Of a DNA stretch of 23,055 nucleotides, positions 14,489 through 21,894 are shown piece after piece; within the stretch, counting starts at the first letter, position 1, and each line of letters starts with the position of its first letter. This DNA comes from an uncultured Flavobacterium sp. GTDB lineage: Bacteria > Bacteroidota > Bacteroidia > Flavobacteriales > Flavobacteriaceae. The position numbers and the translations under genes are program-made. The stretch is from the NCBI RefSeq assembly GCF_937876455.1, contig NZ_CALFIG010000227.1, forward strand, positions 1-23,055, written 5' to 3'. The notes below the pieces were generated by a model. That model was not told the DNA's origin and made no database searches. It saw only the letters and a list, made by a program, of their open reading frames with translations.

Positions 14489-14504
14489 CGATTATTTCAT
14501 ATAA

Positions 14505-14981
14505 ATGGCAAACTTAAAACTTACTATTGATGATTTTTACTCAAGTGATTTTGAGTTAATTGCCATTCATACCTCTTTAGAGGACTATAAACTAGCTTTT
14601 CACATTAATAAAACTTTAGAAATTTCCTTGTCAATAAGTCAAAAAGAAATTTCTATAAAATCAAATGAAGGAATAGGGGTTTTTTCTTGGTTCTGTTATG
14701 ATGACAATAAACATGATTTAGAATGGAATTTATTAGCAAATAAAACAGCTGTTGCTTCAGAACAACGAAATATTGGTTTGTTCAATGAAACAGCTTTTGC
14801 GGTTCAAATGCACTTAATTCCTGAATTAAAAAAAGCCGATTATTTGTTGAAAATTGAAAATTTAGATCATCGGTTTGATACTAAAAAAGTGATACATAAA
14901 ATAAGTGAAATAAACCAGATTTCTACAACATACATTGTAGATGCAGAAAATATAAAATCAATAAACAATTTAATTTTTTAA
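14505..14981 (+). CDS. IPExxxVDY-family protein of unknown function
   Basis: This 158-residue soluble protein has no signal peptide and no TM segment. It carries the family-naming motif in altered form, IPELKKADY at about residues 106-114, with Ala instead of Val. The family is restricted to Bacteroidota as far as I know and is typically found just before pyk, as here: the ATG of pyk follows the stop by 3 nt, so the two are co-transcribed. The sequence includes FSWFCYDD near 59-66 and a charged C-terminal third. No catalytic motif is visible. The constant neighbourhood suggests a link to pyruvate kinase or to the rnc-pyk block, but that is inference. Confidence 0.85.
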   Translation: MANLKLTIDDFYSSDFELIAIHTSLEDYKLAFHINKTLEISLSISQKEISIKSNEGIGVFSWFCYDDNKHDLEWNLLANKTAVASEQRNIGLFNETAFAVQMHLIPELKKADYLLKIENLDHRFDTKKVIHKISEINQISTTYIVDAENIKSINNLIF

Positions 14982-14984
14982 AAA

Positions 14985-16415
14985 ATGCATACAAGTAAAA
15001 AAACAAAAATTGTTGCCACATTAGGCCCTGCATGTAGCTCAAAAGAAGTGATAAAAGATATGATAAATGCAGGTGTAAATGTTTTCAGAATCAATTTTTC
15101 TCATGCTGATTATTCAGATGTAAAAGAGCGAATAGATATCATTAGAGGATTAAACGATGAATTTGGATATACAACTTCCATATTAGCTGACTTACAAGGA
15201 CCAAAACTTAGAGTGGGTGTAATGAAAGAAGACGTTGTTGTATCAAAAGACGATATTATTACTTTTACTACTGCAGAAGACGTTTTAGGTACTGCTGAAA
15301 GAGTTTACATGAATTACAAAGAATTCCCAAAAGATGTAAACCCTGGCGAACGTATCCTATTAGATGATGGAAAATTAATTTTTGAAGTTGTTTCAACAGA
15401 TAAAAAAACAGAAGTTGTTGCAAAAGTAATTCAAGGGGGCCCTTTAAAATCTAAAAAAGGAGTTAACCTTCCTAATACAAAAGTTTCTTTACCTGCTTTA
15501 ACCAAAAAAGATATTCAAGATGCCGTTTTTGCTATTGAAAATGATGTAGATTGGATTGCTCTATCCTTTGTAAGAACACCAAAAGACTTACAAGATTTAA
15601 AAGACCTTATTGCTAAACATTCAGATCATAAAATTCCAATTGTAGCTAAAATAGAAAAACCAGAAGCCGTTGAAAATATTGATAAAATCGTCATAAACTG
15701 TGACGGATTAATGGTAGCTAGAGGGGATTTAGGAGTAGAAGTGCCTGCGCAAGAAGTGCCTCTAATTCAAAAAAAATTAATTCTAAAAGCAAAAACAGCT
15801 CGTATACCTGTTATTGTAGCTACACAGATGATGGAAACTATGATTACTAGCTTAACACCTACACGTGCCGAAGTGAATGACGTAGCAAACTCTGTTATGG
15901 ATGGGGCGGATGCCGTAATGCTTTCAGGAGAAACTTCAGTAGGAAACTACCCCGTTCAAGTAATAGAAACGATGTCAAACATTATTCAAAGCGTAGAAGA
16001 TTCTTCTTTAATTCAAGTTCCTCATAATGCACCAAACATTAGAAATTCTAGATTTATTACAAAATCTGTTTGTTTTCATGCGGCTTTAATGGCAGACGAT
16101 ATTAATGCAAAAGCAATTACAACATTAACAAACAGTGGGTATACTGCATTTCAAATTTCAGCATGGAGGCCAAAATCGCACATATTAGTATTTACATCAA
16201 ACAAAAGAATTGTAACACAATTAAACTTATTGTGGGGTGTAAGAGCTTTTTACTATGATAAATTTGTAAGTACAGACGATACTATCGAAGAAATCAATCA
16301 GATTTGTAAAGATAAAAAATACGTTAAAAAAGGAGATATGATTATCAATCTTGCAGCGATGCCTATTGCAAATAAGGGAATGGTTAATACACTTCGTGTT
16401 TCTGAAATGGAATAA
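14985..16415 (+). CDS. pyk: Pyruvate kinase
   Basis: This 476-residue glycolytic enzyme makes pyruvate and ATP from phosphoenolpyruvate and ADP. The N-terminal KIVATLGPACSS motif and FRINFSH (Arg35, Asn37) bind substrate. The signature IVAKIEKPEAVENID contains the catalytic Lys222 and the metal ligand Glu224. Asp248 in MVARGDLGVEVP is the second metal ligand, and VATQMMETM and TRAEVNDVANSVMDGADAVMLSGE complete the barrel. The B domain occupies about 75-170 and the C-terminal domain about 355-476. There is no extra PEP-utiliser domain. It is the second gene of an operon with the IPExxxVDY gene and ends at a strong shared terminator. Confidence 0.98.
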   Translation: MHTSKKTKIVATLGPACSSKEVIKDMINAGVNVFRINFSHADYSDVKERIDIIRGLNDEFGYTTSILADLQGPKLRVGVMKEDVVVSKDDIITFTTAEDVLGTAERVYMNYKEFPKDVNPGERILLDDGKLIFEVVSTDKKTEVVAKVIQGGPLKSKKGVNLPNTKVSLPALTKKDIQDAVFAIENDVDWIALSFVRTPKDLQDLKDLIAKHSDHKIPIVAKIEKPEAVENIDKIVINCDGLMVARGDLGVEVPAQEVPLIQKKLILKAKTARIPVIVATQMMETMITSLTPTRAEVNDVANSVMDGADAVMLSGETSVGNYPVQVIETMSNIIQSVEDSSLIQVPHNAPNIRNSRFITKSVCFHAALMADDINAKAITTLTNSGYTAFQISAWRPKSHILVFTSNKRIVTQLNLLWGVRAFYYDKFVSTDDTIEEINQICKDKKYVKKGDMIINLAAMPIANKGMVNTLRVSEME

Positions 16416-16437
16416 CTATTTAATTTATATACATATT

Positions 16438-16468
16438 AAAAAAGGAGGCAAAATTTGCCTCCTTTTTT
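16438..16468. terminator. Bidirectional terminator between pyk and lepA
   Basis: AAAAAAGGAGGC (16438-16449) is complementary to GCCTCCTTTTTT (16457-16468), a 12-bp stem with a 7-nt loop. It works in both directions for the convergent genes pyk (+) and lepA (-). The lepA stop codon (16467-16469) overlaps the T tract used by pyk. Confidence 0.94.
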
Positions 16469-18263
16469 AATCGTTCAATTTCAAAACTGCCATAAATGCT
16501 TCTTGCGGAATTTCTACATTCCCCACTTGGCGCATGCGCTTTTTACCCTTCTTTTGTTTTTCTAATAATTTTCTCTTACGCGAAATATCTCCACCATAAC
16601 ATTTAGCCGTTACATCTTTTCGTAAAGCTTTTATTGTTTCACGCGCGATGATTTTGGCACCTATAGATGCTTGAATAGGAATTTCAAATTGTTGTCTTGG
16701 AATTAATTCTTTCAATTTTTCACACATTTTTTTACCTATGGTAAAGGCATTGTCAGCATGAATTAACGCAGATAAAGCATCTAATTGATTTGCATTCAGC
16801 AAAATATCCATTTTAACTAAATTAGATTCACGCATACCTATTGGGTGATAATCAAAAGAAGCATATCCTTTAGAAACCGTTTTTAAGCGGTCATAAAAAT
16901 CAAATACGATTTCTGCCAAAGGCATGTCGAAATTTAACTCCACACGCTCTGTAGTTAAATACGTTTGATTGGTAATCAATCCTCTTTTTTCAATACACAA
17001 ACTCATTACGTTACCCACGAAATCAGATTTCGTAATAATAGTTGCTTTGATATAAGGTTCTTCTACGCGGTCTAACTTACTTGGTTCTGGTAAATCACTT
17101 GGGTTGTTTACTACAATAGCTTTTTCAGGTTCTTTTTTGGTATAAGCCAAATATGAAACGTTCGGAACAGTAGTGATAACCGTCATGTTAAACTCACGTT
17201 CTAAACGTTCTTGAATGATTTCCATGTGTAACATTCCTAAGAAACCACAACGGAAACCAAAACCTAATGCTGCCGAACTTTCTGCTGTAAAAACCAATGA
17301 AGCATCATTCAATTGCAGTTTTTCCATAGAGGCTCTTAACTCTTCATAATCTTCTGTATCTACCGGATAAATACCAGCAAACACCATTGGTTTTACATCT
17401 TCAAAACCAGAGACCATGTTTTGAGTAGGCTCTTTAGCGTCGGTAATTGTATCCCCAACTTTAACTTCTTTTGCTTCTTTAATACCTGATATCAAATAAC
17501 CCACATCTCCCGTTGACACTTTTTCTTTGGGTACTTGATTCAGTTTTAACGTTCCTACCTCATCGGCAAAGTACTCTTTCCCAGTAGCCATGAACTTAAT
17601 TTTTTGACCCTTCTTAATTTCGCCATTAACTACACGGAAAATAACTTCAATTCCTCTAAATGGGTTGTAAACAGAATCAAATATCAAAGCTTGTAAAGGC
17701 TCTTCTTTATTTCCTTTAGGAGCAGGAATTTTTTCAATAATAGCAGCTAAAATATTTTCTACACCAAAACCTGTTTTTCCAGAAGCATGAATAATATCTT
17801 CAAGTTTACAGCCTAATAAATCAATAATATCGTCACTTACTTCTTCAGGATTAGCAGAAGGCAAGTCAACTTTATTTAATACAGGGATAATTTCTAAATC
17901 ATTTTCTAATGCTAAGTATAAATTTGAAATGGTTTGTGCTTGAATGCTTTGAGCGGCATCTACAATCAACAAAGCCCCTTCGCAAGCGGCAATAGAACGA
18001 GATACTTCATAAGAGAAATCCACATGACCAGGAGTGTCAATTAAATTTAGAATATACTGCTCACCTTTGTAAGTATACTCCATTTGAATGGCGTGACTTT
18101 TTATGGTAATGCCACGTTCACGCTCTAAATCCATGTTGTCAAGCAATTGGGCTTTCTCTTCACGAGCAGTTACCGTTTGCGTTGCCCCAAGTAATCTGTC
18201 GGCAAGGGTGCTTTTTCCGTGGTCAATATGTGCAATAATGCAAAAATTTCTAATGTGTTTCAT
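16467..18263 (-). CDS. lepA: Elongation factor 4 (LepA), ribosome-associated GTPase
   Basis: This 598-residue translational GTPase matches the usual LepA length. The P-loop is AHIDHGKST at 11-19, switch I contains RGITI at 50-54, G3 is DTPGHVDF at 76-83 and G4 is NKVDLP at 130-135. Domains resembling EF-G II, III and V follow. The LepA-specific basic C-terminal domain is present (KRKLLEKQKKGKKRM), and there is no EF-G domain IV. It acts on the ribosome, with proposed roles in back-translocation or 30S assembly. It is transcribed alone from a -7 box at 18323-18330 with a leader of about 55 nt that contains a small hairpin, and it ends at the terminator shared with pyk. Confidence 0.98.
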   Translation of the reverse strand: MKHIRNFCIIAHIDHGKSTLADRLLGATQTVTAREEKAQLLDNMDLERERGITIKSHAIQMEYTYKGEQYILNLIDTPGHVDFSYEVSRSIAACEGALLIVDAAQSIQAQTISNLYLALENDLEIIPVLNKVDLPSANPEEVSDDIIDLLGCKLEDIIHASGKTGFGVENILAAIIEKIPAPKGNKEEPLQALIFDSVYNPFRGIEVIFRVVNGEIKKGQKIKFMATGKEYFADEVGTLKLNQVPKEKVSTGDVGYLISGIKEAKEVKVGDTITDAKEPTQNMVSGFEDVKPMVFAGIYPVDTEDYEELRASMEKLQLNDASLVFTAESSAALGFGFRCGFLGMLHMEIIQERLEREFNMTVITTVPNVSYLAYTKKEPEKAIVVNNPSDLPEPSKLDRVEEPYIKATIITKSDFVGNVMSLCIEKRGLITNQTYLTTERVELNFDMPLAEIVFDFYDRLKTVSKGYASFDYHPIGMRESNLVKMDILLNANQLDALSALIHADNAFTIGKKMCEKLKELIPRQQFEIPIQASIGAKIIARETIKALRKDVTAKCYGGDISRKRKLLEKQKKGKKRMRQVGNVEIPQEAFMAVLKLND

Positions 18264-18296
18264 TATTCAAATCGAATATCAAGTTCAACTGTTACC

Positions 18297-18316
18297 AATA
18301 GCTTATAGAAGCTATT
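18297..18316 (-). promoter_or_regulatory. Hairpin at the 5' end of the lepA leader
   Basis: AATAGCTT (18297-18304) and AAGCTATT (18309-18316) form a perfect 8-bp stem with a 4-nt loop. Given the -7 box just upstream, the mRNA would start within a few bases of this hairpin. A 5'-terminal stem can stabilise mRNA; a protein-binding site is the alternative. Confidence 0.45.
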
Positions 18317-18322
18317 AATCTG

Positions 18323-18330
18323 CAAATATA
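18323..18330 (-). promoter_or_regulatory. Putative -7 promoter box of lepA
   Basis: On the minus strand TATATTTG is an exact TAnnTTTG match, 59 nt before the lepA ATG. About 20 nt further upstream lies TTTC, one base off the TTTG -33 box. Confidence 0.6.
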
Positions 18331-18419
18331 GACGATTTACCCGATTTAAGGAAATTATATTTTATACAAAAACACAATATAAATAGGTGTGTTTCGTTTA
18401 CAATAAAAAAACATCTTTT

Positions 18420-19112
18420 ATGAAAAAACTCGTTTTCTTTATTCTTTTCGCTACTCAATTTACATTTGCACAAAAAACCATTCAAGTGAATGGACTAGGC
18501 AAAACCTCTGCTTTTCCAAATGCAGCGACCTTAACCATACAACTTGAACACATAAAGCCCACACTTAGAGAGGCTGTAACCGAAAACCAAAAAACAACTG
18601 AAGCTGTAAAAAATTGTATAAAAAAATACGTTAAAGACACAACTGACATAAAAGTAAGTCTTATTGCTACAAATAAATCTTATAAATGGGACAGCAAGAC
18701 AAGTAAAGAAGTGTTTGTAGGTTTTGAATCTTCTCAAAAAATTATTTTTACCTTGTTAGATTTAACCAAAATGCAAGATGTAACCGAAGAACTTTTAAAA
18801 ACAAAATTCAATAAAATTCAAACTGTTTCTTATTTTAACACTAATTCGGAAGATTTATTAAAACAAGCACAAGACCTTGCAGTTAAAGACGCTATAGACA
18901 TTACAAAAAGACTAGCAACAAGTGCAAATATCAAAACAGGCAGCATCAAACGAATGAGCACAAATAGCAGTGCTCATGAAGAAAAATATTCTACCGAACA
19001 CAATGAATTTGAAACCTATGGAAAAGCAATGGGCGGAAGAGGTGTTAGTTCAAGCGGCCAACTTATTGAATATGTTGTAAGAGTGGCATTAGAAACAGAA
19101 ATTAGCGATTAA
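18420..19112 (+). CDS. Secreted SIMPL-domain (DUF541) protein
   Basis: This is a 230-residue exported protein when started at the ATG at 18420. The upstream GTG at 18387 would only add 11 residues before a typical signal peptide (MKKLVFFILFATQFTFAQ), so it is unlikely. The mature part begins KTIQVNGLGKTSAFPNAAT, the recognisable start of SIMPL/DUF541 proteins. It continues with the usual pattern of a long alpha helix (ENQKTTEAVKNCIKKY) and beta strands, ending VVRVALETEISD. The proteins are periplasmic or surface-exposed and mostly of unknown function; E. coli YggE and the eukaryotic signalling protein SIMPL are named members. The last codons are repeated 143 bp downstream, next to the end of dinB. 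Confidence 0.85.
   Translation: MKKLVFFILFATQFTFAQKTIQVNGLGKTSAFPNAATLTIQLEHIKPTLREAVTENQKTTEAVKNCIKKYVKDTTDIKVSLIATNKSYKWDSKTSKEVFVGFESSQKIIFTLLDLTKMQDVTEELLKTKFNKIQTVSYFNTNSEDLLKQAQDLAVKDAIDITKRLATSANIKTGSIKRMSTNSSAHEEKYSTEHNEFETYGKAMGGRGVSSSGQLIEYVVRVALETEISD
19086..19100 (+). repeat. 15-bp direct repeat, copy 1 (inside the SIMPL gene end)
   Basis: GCATTAGAAACAGAA occurs here, encoding the ALETE end of the SIMPL protein, and again at 19229-19243. The similarity continues on both sides with differences: AGAGTG versus AAAGTGTT before, and TTAAAAC after. Confidence 0.8.
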
Positions 19113-19138
19113 AACACTGTGCTGCATAAAGCCCCGCT

Positions 19139-19163
19139 CACGCGCGATTCCTATCGCGTGGTG
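19139..19163. repeat. G+C-rich imperfect palindrome between the SIMPL gene and dinB (REP-like)
   Basis: CGCGCGAT (19141-19148) pairs with ATCGCGTG (19153-19160), with one G-U pair and the loop TCCT, and can be extended by A-U and C-G pairs past a one-base bulge. It stands in an A+T-rich context and is preceded by GCCCCGCTCA. Neither strand has a T tract after the stem, so it does not look like an intrinsic terminator. Its position between two convergent genes is typical of REP-type elements. Confidence 0.55.
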
Positions 19164-19228
19164 TGAATAAGTTAATAAATCAAAACACTCAGCTCACCGA
19201 AGTGTTATTCTTAAAAGCTAAAAGTGTT

Positions 19229-19243
19229 GCATTAGAAACAGAA
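19229..19243 (+). repeat. 15-bp direct repeat, copy 2 (before the dinB end)
   Basis: This is the second copy of GCATTAGAAACAGAA. Read on the plus strand in the matching frame it encodes VALETERNN and then a stop, resembling an alternative ending of the SIMPL protein. The dinB stop codon begins 9 bases later on the other strand. Confidence 0.8.
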
Positions 19244-19251
19244 CGCAACAA

Positions 19252-20328
19252 TTAAAACTCAAATTTCAATTGTACTACCACTTGCTTTTTTTGATTGGTA
19301 TTTAAATTAGACATGGAAATCCCTAACAAACGCACAGAGTCTTTTAATTTTTCTTGGTATAATAATTCTTTTGCAACATCATAAATCAAGCTTTGATCGG
19401 CAATAAAATAAGCAAGTGTTTTACTTCGGGTTTGTTGTGTAAAATCAGAATATTTTATTTTCAATGTAATTGTTTTAGCTGCAATTTTATATTTCTTTAT
19501 CCGTCTGTCTAGTTCATTTGCAATGTTTTCCAAACGGCTTTCCATGTAAATTTCTGAAGATAAATTTTCGTTAAACGTTCGCTCAGCACCTATCGATTTA
19601 ATCGTTCTGTTTGGTTTTACTTGACTGTAACTAATCCCTCTCGATAAATTATAATAGGACTGCCCACTGTTACCAAAATGTTGTTCTAAATAGTCAAGTG
19701 TTTTGCTTTTTAAATCTTTACCCGTGTAAATTCCCAGTTGGTACATTTTTTCAGCCGTAACTTTTCCTATTCCATAAAATTTTTTTACATCAAGCTGTTC
19801 AACAAACCTTTCAACCTCAGCAGGAGAAACCGTTTTTTGTCCATTGGGTTTATGGTAATCACTAGCTATTTTTGCCACAAACTTATTTATCGAAATCCCT
19901 GCTGAAGCAGTTAATCCGGTTTTTTCAAAAATTCTATTTCGAATTTCTTGCGCAAGTAAAGAAGCACTTGGATTGCCTTTTTTATTCTCGGTAACATCTA
20001 AATACGCCTCGTCAAGCGAAAGTGGCTCAACTAAATCGGTATAGTCTAAAAAAATTTCTCTAATTTGTTTTGAAACCTCTTTATACCTGTCAAAACGGGG
20101 TTTTACAAAAATTAATGTCGGACATAAACGAGCAGCTTGCACACCACTCATGGCGCTTCTTACGCCAAATTTTCGTGCTTCATAACTGGCAGCGCTTACT
20201 ACACCTCGCACTTCGCTTCCACCTACCGCAATGGGTTTTCCTTTTAATTCTGGAAAATCATGTTGCTCCACAGAAGCATAAAAAGCATCCATGTCAATAT
20301 GTATTATTTTTCGTTGTAAAACTTCCAT
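19252..20328 (-). CDS. dinB: DNA polymerase IV (Y-family translesion polymerase)
   Basis: This is a 358-residue error-prone polymerase when started at the ATG at 20328. A GTG at 20337 would add three residues without improving the match. The first catalytic carboxylate is Asp12 (IIHIDMDAFYASVE) and the steric-gate position is Tyr17. The second motif SLDEAYLD supplies Asp106 and Glu107. The helix-hairpin-helix of the thumb (KKFYGIGKVTAEKMYQLGI) and the little-finger domain (RTIKSIGAERTF onward) are intact. The C-terminus QVVVQLKFEF is not a clear QLxLF beta-clamp peptide, although QLKFEF could serve as one. No LexA-type operator could be recognised upstream. It is divergent from the CYTH gene across a 90-nt gap. 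Confidence 0.95.
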   Translation of the reverse strand: MEVLQRKIIHIDMDAFYASVEQHDFPELKGKPIAVGGSEVRGVVSAASYEARKFGVRSAMSGVQAARLCPTLIFVKPRFDRYKEVSKQIREIFLDYTDLVEPLSLDEAYLDVTENKKGNPSASLLAQEIRNRIFEKTGLTASAGISINKFVAKIASDYHKPNGQKTVSPAEVERFVEQLDVKKFYGIGKVTAEKMYQLGIYTGKDLKSKTLDYLEQHFGNSGQSYYNLSRGISYSQVKPNRTIKSIGAERTFNENLSSEIYMESRLENIANELDRRIKKYKIAAKTITLKIKYSDFTQQTRSKTLAYFIADQSLIYDVAKELLYQEKLKDSVRLLGISMSNLNTNQKKQVVVQLKFEF

Positions 20329-20418
20329 AAGTTGCACAAATTACAGAAATTTTTAGGTATAAAAACAGCTGTTTATTCTAATTTTTTCCGTTATTTTGAT
20401 TTTTAAGATTTAAAAAAG

Positions 20419-20886
20419 ATGCAAGAAATTGAACGAAAATTTTTAGTTACTTCTTTAGCGGGTATTTCAGAAGCATATGCTGAAGCCAAAATAGCGCAAG
20501 GGTATTTAAATCGTAATCCTGAACGCACGGTTAGAGTTCGAATAAAAAACGATAAAGGCTATTTAACCATAAAAGGAAAAAGTGACGCCACGGGCACTAC
20601 TCGCTTTGAATGGGAAAAAGAAATTCAATTACATGAAGCCGAGGCCTTACTTTTGCTTTGCGAAAAAGGCGTAATTGAAAAAACACGTTATGCCATTCAA
20701 AAAGGAACACATGTGTTTGAACTAGATGTGTTTGAAGGGGCAAATAAAGGCTTGATTGTTGCAGAAATAGAACTTACAACTGCCGACGAAAATTTTGAAA
20801 AACCGAGTTGGCTTGGAGAAGAAGTAACCCATGATGAGCGTTACTACAATGCTTATTTAAGTGAAAAGCCTTTTACGGAATGGTAA
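20419..20886 (+). CDS. CYTH-domain protein (triphosphate tunnel metalloenzyme family)
   Basis: This is a 155-residue single-domain protein. The defining ExExK signature is at the N-terminus: Glu3, Glu5 and Lys7 in EIERKFLV. Charged strands that would line the tunnel follow: RVRI (39-42), LTIKGKS (49-55), RFEWEKEI (62-69), KTRY (88-91), ELDVFEG (101-107) and AEIEL (115-119). Bacterial members hydrolyse inorganic triphosphate or similar compounds; adenylate cyclase IV and thiamine triphosphatase are relatives. The exact substrate here is unknown. The last coding bases and the stop codon form part of the terminator hairpin, so the gene ends abruptly into it. Confidence 0.9.
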   Translation: MQEIERKFLVTSLAGISEAYAEAKIAQGYLNRNPERTVRVRIKNDKGYLTIKGKSDATGTTRFEWEKEIQLHEAEALLLLCEKGVIEKTRYAIQKGTHVFELDVFEGANKGLIVAEIELTTADENFEKPSWLGEEVTHDERYYNAYLSEKPFTEW

Positions 20887-20896
20887 AAGGCTTTTT
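20864..20896. terminator. Terminator overlapping the end of the CYTH gene, probably bidirectional
   Basis: AAAAGCCTTTTAC (20864-20876) pairs with GTAAAAGGCTTTT (20883-20895), a perfect 13-bp stem with a 6-nt loop, followed by T residues. The left arm and loop are coding sequence and the stop codon (20884-20886) is in the right arm. The convergent RlpA-like gene ends at 20898, and T residues also follow the hairpin on the minus strand. Confidence 0.88.
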
Positions 20897-20897
20897 A

Positions 20898-21350
20898 TTA
20901 TTTCTTAACTAATTCAATATCCACTTCAATGTGGCCGCCATATGACGCTGGCTTTATCATGTCAAAAGCTTTTTTTGTTAAGTCAATGTGTCTATTCTTG
21001 TGAAAAGGGCCTCTATCAGTAACCGTAACATAAACAACCTTTTTTGTTTTTACTCCTGTTACTTTTAACTTGGTTCCAAAAGGGAGTTTTCGATGCGCAC
21101 AAGTAAGCCCTTTATTACTAAACCTAACACCACTTGCCGTACGTCTTCCATTAAATCGATTAGCATAATAAGATGCATGTGCCCCTTTGTGGTACATCTC
21201 TAGTTTTTCAACTGCTTTTAAGGTGTCTTTTTTAATCGTATCTACAACTATTTTCACTCCAGATTTTTGAGGATCAGTCGTTGTTTTTACTTTATCCTTT
21301 TGTTGAAAGAACACAAAAAGTAATGGAAGTATATATACTAATTTTTTCAT
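20898..21350 (-). CDS. RlpA-like double-psi beta-barrel protein
   Basis: This is a 150-residue exported protein when started at the ATG at 21350 (MKKLVYILPLLFVFF, a signal peptide without a lipobox Cys). An upstream in-frame ATG at 21377 would put nine charged residues in front and is less likely. The RlpA core is clear: ASYYANRFNGRRTASG (59-74), LTCAHRKLPFGTKLKV (82-97), VTVTDRGPF (108-116) and HIDLTKKAFDMI. RlpA proteins act on naked peptidoglycan glycan strands at the septum in some bacteria. Asp112 of DRGPF is present. The position after TASG, usually Glu and needed for activity in Pseudomonas RlpA, is Val75 here, so lytic activity is doubtful. There is no SPOR domain. I leave the gene symbol empty for these reasons. 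Confidence 0.88.
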   Translation of the reverse strand: MKKLVYILPLLFVFFQQKDKVKTTTDPQKSGVKIVVDTIKKDTLKAVEKLEMYHKGAHASYYANRFNGRRTASGVRFSNKGLTCAHRKLPFGTKLKVTGVKTKKVVYVTVTDRGPFHKNRHIDLTKKAFDMIKPASYGGHIEVDIELVKK

Positions 21351-21403
21351 TTTAAACGGTTTAGGCATTTTGCGCACAAAAACGAACGTAAAAGAAATTT
21401 AAT

Positions 21404-21826
21404 TTAAGACGCTGGAAACCATAAACTCCATGGAATTCTTGATAAAATCAGCACTAAACCTATAGCATATAAATAAGCAATTTTCTTGAATTTTCCGTTG
21501 CTGCTTTCTTCTTTTTTATGTTTTGACCAACCTATTGTAATCAGTACCAGTGCAATAATATTAATTAACGGATGTTCCATAGCCGTTAGTCTTAATGCAG
21601 AATTTGACATTTGTCCTAAAGCTGCTTTACCTATAGGAGAAGTAAACCAAAGCACCAGTCCAACAAGAAGTTGAATGTGGCTAAAAATTAATGCTACTAA
21701 AGCTAAACTTCTGTCGTTTTTTGTAAAATTTCTTTTTGCTGAAATACCCATAAAGGCATTAATTGTGGAAACCAATAACAATGCTAAAACCGCATAAGCT
21801 ATTGTAGAATGAAACGTTTGTAACAT
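21404..21826 (-). CDS. Small four-TM membrane protein with conserved-looking histidines
   Basis: This is a 140-residue, strongly hydrophobic protein with four predicted TM segments at about 7-27, 40-61, 86-101 and 117-137. Histidines at or near TM ends (His6, His50 in FSHIQLLVG, His85 in MEHPLINI, His103) would suit haem or metal binding. Similar small proteins of Flavobacteriaceae have been labelled cytochrome B in databases, but nothing here proves haem binding. A -7 box lies 24 nt upstream. The gene is followed after 53 nt by the RlpA-like gene on the same strand, so the two may be co-transcribed. The function is unknown. Confidence 0.7.
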   Translation of the reverse strand: MLQTFHSTIAYAVLALLLVSTINAFMGISAKRNFTKNDRSLALVALIFSHIQLLVGLVLWFTSPIGKAALGQMSNSALRLTAMEHPLINIIALVLITIGWSKHKKEESSNGKFKKIAYLYAIGLVLILSRIPWSLWFPAS

Positions 21827-21850
21827 AGTTTAATTTTTTAGGGTTATGAA

Positions 21851-21858
21851 CAAATATA
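21851..21858 (-). promoter_or_regulatory. Putative -7 promoter box of the four-TM protein gene
   Basis: On the minus strand TATATTTG is an exact TAnnTTTG match, 24 nt before the ATG at 21826. No -33 box was recognised in the A+T-rich sequence upstream. Confidence 0.55.
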
Positions 21859-21894
21859 GTAATTTATATTTATATTTAGTAATTAAAGCAAGTG

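Noticed and set aside
18387..18419. GTG start giving an 11-residue longer SIMPL protein
   Set aside because: The extension precedes a complete signal peptide beginning MKKL at 18420, so it would bury the signal sequence.
21351..21377. Upstream ATG start for the RlpA-like protein
   Set aside because: It would place MRKMPKPFK before a complete signal peptide that begins at 21350. The shorter form is more natural, although the longer one cannot be excluded.
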